Positions 8,475 through 15,322 of a DNA stretch of 64,000 nt are shown here, piece after piece. The DNA comes from Candidatus Poribacteria bacterium. Lineage in GTDB: Bacteria > Poribacteria > WGA-4E > WGA-3G. The notes below the pieces were generated by a model. The model saw only the letters and a list, made by a program, of their open reading frames with translations. It ran no database searches and was not told the origin of the DNA. Positions within the stretch are counted from its first letter, which is position 1; each line of letters starts with the position of its first letter. The stretch is from assembly GCA_012267415.1 (NCBI GenBank), contig JAAXGN010000051.1, positions 1 through 64,000 on the forward strand, written 5' to 3'. The position numbers were made by a program, and so were the translations under genes.

Positions 8475-8609
8475 TTTGGTTATCCGATCTACCAAATCAC
8501 GATCTCAATGGGCCAGATCAAACAGATGCTTAATGCAGCTAAAAATGCTGCGGACACTCGAAAGAAAATCTGGGAGCTCATGGCGATGCATGGATTCGTG
8601 GGTGTGTAA
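8475..8609 (+). pseudogene. Duplicated fragment of the RNA-ligase-like gene
   Basis: Directly after the MoeB-like stop, the same frame reads 44 codons (GYPIYQITISMGQIKQML, then KKIWELMAMHGF) to a TAA. They closely match part of the C-terminal domain of the ligase-like gene (codons at about 9988-10107). There is no start codon context and no ligase core, so this is a partial duplication or a remnant from recombination between the two loci. It is joined on its right to the dispersed repeat at 8601-8670, which supplies its stop. Confidence 0.75.
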
Positions 8610-8670
8610 AGTTATTGGCATATTTTTGTCAGAATCGCGGATTACACGGAGAACACGGAAGACGCGGAAA
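8601..8670. repeat. Dispersed repeat containing the GAATCGCGGATTAC core, copy 2
   Basis: Same 70-bp block as 6791-6860, in the same orientation (GGTGTGTAAAGTTATTGGCA... through CGGAGAACACGG). The pair flanks the rhodanese-MoeB gene as direct repeats about 1.8 kb apart. They could recombine to delete or amplify that gene. Confidence 0.7.
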
Positions 8671-8722
8671 GTGCTCTTGCACATATTAGGGTTACTTCAT
8701 AGAAGGCACAGACTATCAAAGA

Positions 8723-9004
8723 ATGGATGAAGAATGGGATGATGTTAGCAACATACTCTTTGAGGTAGAAAAAATGGCAAAGTCAATGGCAGATGTTCTC
8801 AGAGAAGAAGGTAGAGAAGAAGGTAGAGAAGAAGGTGAAACACGCACAACACGCGAAAACATCATCAAATTACTGCACATCCGGTTTGATGATGTGCCTG
8901 AAGTTGTTACCCAAAAAGTAAAAAGAATACGTAGCCTTTCACGTCTGAATTCGCTCTTTGAGAAAGCGGCAACTATTGATACAATTGATGATTTTGATGA
9001 ATAA
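8723..9004 (+). CDS. C-terminal fragment of an Rpn/PD-(D/E)XK transposase-type protein
   Basis: 93 residues: an acidic start, a strongly charged helical stretch LREEGREEGREEGE (about 27-40), then a helical C-terminus (RENIIKLLHIRFDDVPE, KVKRIRSLSRLNSLFEKA, DTIDDFDE). The REEGREEG linker followed by such a C-terminal segment is typical of the tail of Rpn-like, transposase-derived proteins, usually about 250-300 residues long. The nuclease core is missing, so this is probably a remnant that still has an open frame. No Shine-Dalgarno sequence precedes the ATG, and a dispersed repeat lies just upstream. A short independent protein is possible but less likely. Confidence 0.45.
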   Translation: MDEEWDDVSNILFEVEKMAKSMADVLREEGREEGREEGETRTTRENIIKLLHIRFDDVPEVVTQKVKRIRSLSRLNSLFEKAATIDTIDDFDE

Positions 9005-9060
9005 AATCTGTATACAATGATGAATGGATTGAAGACCAATTTTAGAATATTATACCAAAG

Positions 9061-10238
9061 ATGAATCAGCAAAGCACGAATAGGGATCATCACGTTTTTG
9101 ATTCAGACTACTCTGAATTTAGCGCGACAGACCCGTTTAACCCAAAAACCACATTGAGGGGCAGATCAGTTTCCGTAGGGATAAGTTCTACGGTTCGGTG
9201 AAGATCAATAAGATCAACGATGAATCTGCTAAGCAACCGCTAATCTTTGGCACGCCGAAAATTACTTACCCTTTTGGATTGGGACATAATTATCGGTTTC
9301 CGAGCGCGGAACAGATTTACCGTTTCCGTAAATACGACGGTACCAACATTTTTATGTACCGTTACAAAAACAAGGGTATGGTATACACCACATTTAAAGT
9401 GCGGTTGTTCCCGTTTTTGAGGGGACGTTACATCACTATGTGGAAGTACATTCTCCGAAAATATCCACAGATCACCGAATTATTCAAAATGAATCCTAAT
9501 ATCACAGGTTTCAGTTTTGAGCTCTATGGGTCGGACAATCCGCACATGATCCAATACGAGGATGCCAAGTTGGATATCGTGTTGTTGTTCGCGCTGCGCG
9601 GCATGCAAGGTCAGATCGTGCTAAATACCGAACCTGAGACGGGTGATATACCGAAAGCAGAACTGCTTGGTACAGTTGAAAAAGACCATGTATGGCACTA
9701 TGAACAAGAACAGGAAGCACTCGACAAACAATTGGAATTCATCGGTCTGAATGCGTATCAAATGCCCATGTTTAGAGGCGAGGAAGGCAACATTTGGTTT
9801 GTAAAAGTAAGAGATACTTCCGAAATCCGTCTGTATAAGTGCAAACCTCACCAAATTGAGCAAGTGCATTGGACACAATCACAGACAGAATTAAGCTCTG
9901 CTGTTATTTGGTCGACAATTCTGAAAGCCTTTGAAAACTGGGAGGATCCCGATCTTGATGAGATTATTGCGATCTTAAATGAAGATTATCCGATCCACCA
10001 AATCACGATCTCAATGGGACAGATCAAACAGATACTTAAAACTGCTAAGAATGCTGCGGAAACTCGACAGAAAATCTGGGAGCTCATTGTAATGCATGGA
10101 TTCGACGGTAACACCGACACAGCAACTGTGTTCCATAACATCGCAAACGAACTTGATCAGGACAAGAGACTCATCTACAAAGCGATCAAAAACATGCAAA
10201 AAATGATGAAGCTTGAGGATGAATCAGAGCAAAAATAA
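9061..10238 (+). CDS. RNA-ligase-like nucleotidyltransferase (one frame break near 9145)
   Basis: The long frame runs from GTG 9198 (346 residues), but an upstream ATG at 9061 opens a frame ending in DPFNPK. Adding one A to the A-run at 9144-9148 joins it to NHIEGQISFRRDKFYGSV, giving about 392 residues. I take that as the true gene. Covalent nucleotidyltransferase motifs are visible: motif I RKYDGTNIF (KxDG, Lys 45 of the GTG-start version), motif III FSFELYG, motif IIIa KLDIVLLFAL, motif IV-like EEGNIWFVKV, and motif V LYKCKP. These are the hallmarks of T4-Rnl-type RNA ligases and capping enzymes, which adenylylate a lysine and seal nicked RNA. Motif IV is not canonical. The C-terminal 110 residues look helical. 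No partner repair enzyme is adjacent. The substrate is unknown. Confidence 0.7.
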
Positions 10239-10277
10239 TGAGATTTACGATAGAAAATCCAGTTATCGACAAGGAAA

Positions 10278-11129
10278 ATGCGTAGTAATCACCGCCTATT
10301 AATCCTACTCTCTCCCGTTCTAATCTGGTTAATCATCTTCTTTATTCTTCCGCTTATCTCTATATTCATTTTTAGTTTTCTGGAGCGGGATACTTATGGT
10401 GGGATAAGATGGATCTTCACCTTTGAAAACTATCTACGGTTTTTTGATGGAGTCTATCTTAAAACGTTCTGGCGTTCAGTGTCAACCGCATTCGTGTGTA
10501 CAGCAATATGTCTGCTTGTCGGTTACCCATTCGCGTATTATCTGGCATGCTACCGACCGAAATGGCGGAATGTGTTGTTAATCCTTGTCGTAGTTCCTTT
10601 TCTTACGAACTTCCTTATACGTACCTATGCTTGGATTTTGATCTTACGGACAGAAGGCCTGCTAAATAGTTTTCTCACATTTCTCATACCCGGTATTCAA
10701 CCTTTAGAACTTCTCAATACACCCGTAGCGGTTCAGATTGGCTTGATTTACGGTTATCTGCCGTTTATGATTCTTCCACTGTATGCAGCATTGGAACAGT
10801 TGGATATGTCTTTAATAGATGCAGCGAAAGATTTAGGAGCATCACCCCGTCATGCTTTCTGGCATATCACGTTACCTCTCAGTCTCCCCGGTATCCTTGC
10901 GGGTTCAATGTTGGTGTTTATTCCGACGGTCGGAGCATTCCTAACACCTGACTTACTTGGTGGCGGAAAGGTGAATTACATAGGGAATGTGATTGAGGGA
11001 CAGTTCAAATCTTCACGTGATTATCCATTCGGTTCTGCGCTCTCTTTTATGTTGATGGTTATAGTCACTGCAGGCACAGTTCTCTACTTTCGAGCATTAC
11101 GGGATAGTGATCCTACAGAGAATCAATAA
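10278..11129 (+). CDS. potB: ABC transporter permease, PotB-like
   Basis: 283 residues with about six hydrophobic segments, the first at residues 7-28. The EAA loop reads DAAKDLGASPRHAFWHITLPLSLPG, followed by PTVGAFLTPDLLGGG, a strong match to the PotB/PotH branch of spermidine/putrescine importers. It forms the inner-membrane channel with a PotC partner, encoded 309 bp downstream. AAGGA at 10271-10275 is close to the ATG at 10278. The gene starts 39 bp after the ligase-like gene, perhaps on the same transcript. The polyamine substrate is inferred from family only; related transporters carry other small cations. Confidence 0.8.
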   Translation: MRSNHRLLILLSPVLIWLIIFFILPLISIFIFSFLERDTYGGIRWIFTFENYLRFFDGVYLKTFWRSVSTAFVCTAICLLVGYPFAYYLACYRPKWRNVLLILVVVPFLTNFLIRTYAWILILRTEGLLNSFLTFLIPGIQPLELLNTPVAVQIGLIYGYLPFMILPLYAALEQLDMSLIDAAKDLGASPRHAFWHITLPLSLPGILAGSMLVFIPTVGAFLTPDLLGGGKVNYIGNVIEGQFKSSRDYPFGSALSFMLMVIVTAGTVLYFRALRDSDPTENQ

Positions 11130-11236
11130 GGGTAGTATATATAATAACTCAAGTTACTACCTAAGAGTCTTAGACATGGAAACACTATCTTTTTAGCAAT
11201 ACTTGTAGCGCAAACTGTTAGTTTGCGGACTAATAT

Positions 11237-11384
11237 GCACAATCTAAATGAAGTTTAATGAAATATTTCGGTAATAAACGGGCAATAAATTGCCCTACTA
11301 CAAACGATCAGGTTCGTAGTAGTGCGATTCATCGCACGTTCCAACATTACCGAATTAAAAAATTAATCTTCATACAGATTGTGC
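11237..11384. repeat. MITE-like element, family B, between potB and potC
   Basis: 148 bp bounded by inverted arms: GCACAATCTAAATGAAG at 11237-11253 and the complement of GCACAATCTGTATGAAG at 11368-11384. Inside it lies a second hairpin family (ACGGGCAATAAATTGCCCT). Family members share the ATGAAGATTAA terminus and recur at 12249, 36400, 51169 and 58974. It separates two genes that are normally overlapping or adjacent, so potC may depend on a promoter near TTATAAT at 11404-11410. The rest of the 11130-11438 gap shows only a short GCGCAAACTGTTAGTTTGCG palindrome. Confidence 0.75.
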
Positions 11385-11438
11385 TATATAGTGGCAACTT
11401 AGGTTATAATGGAACACTAAGAGGAGTAGATATTTCTA

Positions 11439-12218
11439 ATGAAACGATTTTTGCAGTTCAACATCGTCATCGTGTTCCTTTTTCTCTATATTCCGATATT
11501 GGTTGTTGTCGTCTTTTCGTTCAATAGTGGAAATCAGATTGCGGTTTGGGAAGGTTTCTCACTTGAATGGTATGGGAAGATGTTCAAGAACCGTGACGTA
11601 TTACGTGCCTGTCAATACAGTCTTATCATTGCGGGGTTAGCAACGTTTATCTCAACGATAATTGGCACTGCAGCAGCATTGGCTCTCGAAAAACATAGAT
11701 TCTTGCTGCGTTCAGCAGTTATCCGTTTACTGTATCTTCCGCTCATTATTCCAGATATTGTGTTAGCGATTGCGCTGCTGATGTTTTACAATAGTGTAAA
11801 TATCCCTCTTGGATTAACCTCGGTTATATTAGCACATGTCGTGTTCAATGTTGCTTATGTTACGATAGTGGTGCGTGCGCGTTTGCAGGGGTATGATTAT
11901 ACGGTAGAGGAAGCTGCGCTTGATCTTGGTGCAAACGAATGGCAGACGTTCTGGCGTATTACGTTTCCGCTCATCGCGCCCGGTATTGTTGGTGGGGCAC
12001 TGCTGGCATTTACGTTGTCAATAGACGACTTTGTAATCACTTTCTTCACTACGGGTGTCGGGAAAACAACGTTATCTGTATATATCTATTCAAGCATTAA
12101 GTTTGGACTCACACCTGAACTCAATGCAATTTCGTCAGTGTTGTTGGTAAATTCTATTGTGTTCGTGTTACTCTTTGTAGGGTTTCGCGGGAAGACTATA
12201 CAGGGAATAAACGATTGA
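11439..12218 (+). CDS. potC: ABC transporter permease, PotC-like
   Basis: 259 residues, six predicted membrane segments beginning with FNIVIVFLFLYIPILVVVVFSFN. The EAA motif is EEAALDLGANEWQTFWRITFPLIAPG, followed by AFTLSIDDFVITFFTTG, both characteristic of PotC/PotI. GAGGAG at 11421-11426 precedes the ATG by 12 nt. It pairs with the PotB-like permease to form the channel; the ATPase at 3809-4882 is a candidate motor. No PotD-like binding protein is present. The TGA stop overlaps the -35 of the next gene's promoter. Confidence 0.82.
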   Translation: MKRFLQFNIVIVFLFLYIPILVVVVFSFNSGNQIAVWEGFSLEWYGKMFKNRDVLRACQYSLIIAGLATFISTIIGTAAALALEKHRFLLRSAVIRLLYLPLIIPDIVLAIALLMFYNSVNIPLGLTSVILAHVVFNVAYVTIVVRARLQGYDYTVEEAALDLGANEWQTFWRITFPLIAPGIVGGALLAFTLSIDDFVITFFTTGVGKTTLSVYIYSSIKFGLTPELNAISSVLLVNSIVFVLLFVGFRGKTIQGIND

Positions 12219-12243
12219 CAAGGTGCGGGAATTATGCTATAAT
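12215..12243 (+). promoter_or_regulatory. Predicted sigma-70 promoter for the lipoprotein and alr
   Basis: TTGACA 12215-12220, 17-bp spacer, TATAAT 12238-12243, both consensus. The -35 overlaps the potC stop codon. Transcripts would run through the family B MITE before reaching the lipoprotein start at 12411. Confidence 0.75.
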
Positions 12244-12248
12244 CATTT

Positions 12249-12366
12249 ATGAAGATTAAGTTATTAATTGGGTAATACGCGGGCGGGGAAACCCCGCCCC
12301 TACGAAGCCTTACTCCTACGATGAGTCTTATCAGTAGAATTACCTGATTATTTATTTAATCTTCAT
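12249..12366. repeat. MITE-like element, family B
   Basis: 118 bp with termini ATGAAGATTAAG and its inverted partner TTTAATCTTCAT. It carries the GGGCGGGGAAACCCCGCCCC hairpin near 12281-12300 and the inner TACGATGAGTCTTATCAGTAGAATTACC block also seen near 36450 and 59050. It lies in the 5' leader of the next gene. Confidence 0.8.
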
Positions 12367-12410
12367 TCATGATTGCAGTGGAGAAAACCCAAATATAGGA
12401 TAACTGATTG

Positions 12411-13166
12411 ATGACTACGATGCAGCAGCAATTCCAATTTTATATCCAAATTTTCTTTCTGTTGAGTGTAATGTGCCTAATATCAGCATGTGAAACTGAT
12501 AACTTGCTGAACATTGATGCAGAAACACTTGAGATTGCACTAAAAGCTGATACGCAAATGCTCAATATCGGGGACACCACGACTATCATAGCAACAGTTT
12601 ATTCTGGTGATGCATCGGCGTTAGATTTCATTTGGAAAGTCAGCAATGGTAGAATAGTAGGTGACGGAAACAGCGTTGTTTATGTTGCACCTGAGTCTGC
12701 TGGAACTAACACTATTACACTTGAAGTTACGGATGGAAATGTCTCAGATAGACAAGACATACGAATTGAAGTTGGTATTGGACACGCTATTATTGCTACA
12801 CCGAATCGTTATTGGCAAGGAAATACCTTCACGCAGACTTTATCATTTAGTTTGAAGGTAGATGAGATTTTTCGAGAGAATATAAAACTTCGGTATGAAA
12901 TATTACAGGATACTGCTCGCGCGGGTGCATTCTTGAGTATTACTATCAACAGTATATCAGTTGTTCAAGACAGAACAATAGGTGCAGTCCAACCTAATGA
13001 ACCCCAGATGATTGGAGATGAAATTGATGTCTCCTCAGTTATCACTGCACCCGGTAATTATGAGTTATCACTGACGTTGGAAATCGTGAATGTTATGGAA
13101 GATGCATGGTTGTTACGAAAACTAACGATAATTGGTGTTGAAGGGACATTGACTGAGATACGGTAA
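12411..13166 (+). CDS. Lipoprotein with Ig/PKD-like domain, function unknown
   Basis: 251 residues from ATG 12411, chosen over TTG 12408 because AGGA at 12397-12400 is well placed. A signal peptide with lipobox LISAC predicts a lipidated cysteine near residue 31. Residues about 50-125 (MLNIGDTTTIIATVYSGDASALDFIWKV, split across two strands, to NTITLEVTDGNVSD) look like a PKD/Ig beta-sandwich. The rest (about 135-250) is beta-rich without a family I recognise. Fifteen to twenty bases separate it from alr, so the two are probably co-transcribed. Function is not inferable beyond a periplasmic or outer-membrane location. Confidence 0.7.
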   Translation: MTTMQQQFQFYIQIFFLLSVMCLISACETDNLLNIDAETLEIALKADTQMLNIGDTTTIIATVYSGDASALDFIWKVSNGRIVGDGNSVVYVAPESAGTNTITLEVTDGNVSDRQDIRIEVGIGHAIIATPNRYWQGNTFTQTLSFSLKVDEIFRENIKLRYEILQDTARAGAFLSITINSISVVQDRTIGAVQPNEPQMIGDEIDVSSVITAPGNYELSLTLEIVNVMEDAWLLRKLTIIGVEGTLTEIR

Positions 13167-13187
13167 GATTGTGGAGACCGCTTGTGT

Positions 13188-14297
13188 ATGACATTAAATC
13201 AAACACATCTGATAGTTGATCTATTGGATATTAAAGAAAACGCTGAATCATTAAAAGTATATACAAGTGGTAAATTAATTGCAGTCGTGAAAGCGGATGC
13301 TTATGGACACGGTGTTATTCCTGTTGCCAATACATTAACGTCAGTTGTTGATATGTTTGCAGTTGCAACTGTGGAAGAGGCTATTGAACTCCGTCAAGCA
13401 GACATCAGTAAACCTATCCTAATTCTTTACACGCCAATGCCAGAATATGCTGAGGATATTCTGCTCCACGACTTGACTCCTGCTATTGATAATTGGGATT
13501 TGGCTATTCGTCTGAATGATTTGTCAGAAAAGGGTGACATAATAACCACACAAGATGGTAAAATCAGAGTCCATGTTGATGTCAATACGGGGATGAATCG
13601 TAGCGGGGTCTGTTACACAAAGGCAGGTGAATTGATTGAACGACTCAGGACATTACCGAATATTGAAGTAGAAGGGATTTTCACTCACTTTGCAACTGCG
13701 CACGAAGAAGATAAAAGTTTCGCACACGTCCAACTCAATAGGTTTCACCCCCTGTTAACGGTTAAGCCACGTATTCCTATTGTTCATACAGCGAACAGTG
13801 CTGCTACACTTGAAATTCCAGAATCTCGTTTTAACGCTTTGCGTCCAGGATTGAGTCTGTATGGTATCTATCCCGGTCAAAAAAGAGCATTACCCTTGCA
13901 TCCTGCCCTTACTTGGAAGACACATGTTCATTGGATTGATGAGATTGAAGCGGGTGAAGGCGTAAGTTATGGATTAGAATATAAGGCACCGCATCGAATC
14001 CGTATCGCGGGATTGCGTGTCGGGTTCGGGGATGGGTATCCGCGTGCATTGTCGGGAATTGGTGAAGTTTTGATAGATGGAAAACGCCGTTCAATTCTTG
14101 GACGTATCTGTATGGATAGTATGGTTGTTAAGTTAGAGGAATCTGATTATGTAAGGATTGGAAGTGAAGTTGTACTCTTAGGAAAACAGGGTGAAGAAGA
14201 GATAAGTATTGAGGCGTTAGCAGAAAAAGCCAATACTATTCCTTATGAAATTCTAACACGAATTGGTAAACGCGTCCAGCGTATTTATAAACCGTAA
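13188..14297 (+). CDS. alr: Alanine racemase
   Basis: 369 residues from ATG 13188 (GTGGAGA at 13171-13177 is the ribosome site; TTG 13182 is the alternative). PLP lysine in AVVKADAYGHG (Lys35) and the second catalytic tyrosine region EGVSYGLEYKAP are present, together with NTGMNRSGV, THFATAHE, LRPGLSLYGIYP and GRICMDSMVV. The enzyme interconverts L- and D-alanine for peptidoglycan, in the cytoplasm. Full length for the family. It follows a lipoprotein gene and precedes an ABC ATPase, with no obvious pathway partner next to it. Confidence 0.95.
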   Translation: MTLNQTHLIVDLLDIKENAESLKVYTSGKLIAVVKADAYGHGVIPVANTLTSVVDMFAVATVEEAIELRQADISKPILILYTPMPEYAEDILLHDLTPAIDNWDLAIRLNDLSEKGDIITTQDGKIRVHVDVNTGMNRSGVCYTKAGELIERLRTLPNIEVEGIFTHFATAHEEDKSFAHVQLNRFHPLLTVKPRIPIVHTANSAATLEIPESRFNALRPGLSLYGIYPGQKRALPLHPALTWKTHVHWIDEIEAGEGVSYGLEYKAPHRIRIAGLRVGFGDGYPRALSGIGEVLIDGKRRSILGRICMDSMVVKLEESDYVRIGSEVVLLGKQGEEEISIEALAEKANTIPYEILTRIGKRVQRIYKP

Positions 14298-14334
14298 TGT
14301 GAAATTATAAATATAATATATCCATCATTTTACT

Positions 14335-15255
14335 ATGCTTTTTGAACTTAACAACGTATCAGTAACTTTCGGCACAACCATTGCACTTGATGATCTGTCA
14401 ATAGAAATGTCATCTGGTGGGGCAATTGGTTTGTTGGGTCCTAACGGTGCAGGAAAAAGCACTCTGATTAAGATGCTACTTGGATTTGTAAAACCAACGC
14501 GTGGATCAGCAAAGGTTTTCGATATGGCGGTGGAAACTGAACAGGTCAATATTCGGGAACGTGTTGGATATATGCCTGAAGATGATTGTTTAATCCCACA
14601 AATGAATGCTGTTCAATTGGTTGCTTATGCTGGACAACTCTGCGGGATGCCATTTCGGGATGCCATGCAACGCGCACACGAAGTCTTGTATTACGTTGGT
14701 GTAGATGAAGAACGTTACCGTCCTATAAGCGGGTATTCTGCCGGGATGCGTCAACGGATAAAACTTGCACAGGCATTGGTGCACGATCCTAAATTATTGC
14801 TACTTGACGAACCAACGAATGGTATGGATACGAGCGGTAGAGAGGAGATGCTGCTGCTCGTAAAAGATATTTCAGAAGACAAAGGCATAGATGTCTTATT
14901 GTCTTCACATCTTTTGCCGGATGTTGAGTCTACATGTCAGACGGTATTAGGTCTCTCAAACGGGAGTCTTGCTGTACACGGTAAGATTGATGAACTTAGA
15001 AAGAAAGATGTGAGAGCATTCAACCTGAAAATAATAGGAGACCGTGATGACTATGTAGCGGCCTTGCGGCGGTATCAGTATCAGACAGAATTACGACCCG
15101 ATGGACATGTATATGTAACCACAGAAACACAGAACAATTCAGATGGTGGACTGTTTTTTAAGGTTGCTCATGAAACGGGTGTCCAACTACGGCAATTGGT
15201 TGAAGTAGAACATTCCTTAGAAGACATTTTTGCTGACGTTATGTATGAGCAGTGA
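14335..15255 (+). CDS. ABC transporter ATP-binding protein, ABC-2/NatA type
   Basis: 306 residues. Walker A GPNGAGKST (about 36-44), signature YSAGMRQRIKLAQAL, Walker B LLLLDEPTNGMD, and H-loop LLSSHLLPD are intact. The subfamily drives ABC-2-type exporters and gliding or polysaccharide systems. The usual adjacent membrane subunit is absent: the next genes lie on the opposite strand. It begins 37 bp after alr. The C-terminal 90 residues (NLKIIGDRDDYVAALRRYQ and onward to EVEHSLEDIFADV) match the normal C-terminal extension of this family. Cargo unknown. Confidence 0.85.
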   Translation: MLFELNNVSVTFGTTIALDDLSIEMSSGGAIGLLGPNGAGKSTLIKMLLGFVKPTRGSAKVFDMAVETEQVNIRERVGYMPEDDCLIPQMNAVQLVAYAGQLCGMPFRDAMQRAHEVLYYVGVDEERYRPISGYSAGMRQRIKLAQALVHDPKLLLLDEPTNGMDTSGREEMLLLVKDISEDKGIDVLLSSHLLPDVESTCQTVLGLSNGSLAVHGKIDELRKKDVRAFNLKIIGDRDDYVAALRRYQYQTELRPDGHVYVTTETQNNSDGGLFFKVAHETGVQLRQLVEVEHSLEDIFADVMYEQ

Positions 15256-15322
15256 GATAGATCGGACACCGTGGCTATAGCAGGTAGCGAGTATTTGGTA
15301 AAGTTGAAACAGAAAACAGCAT

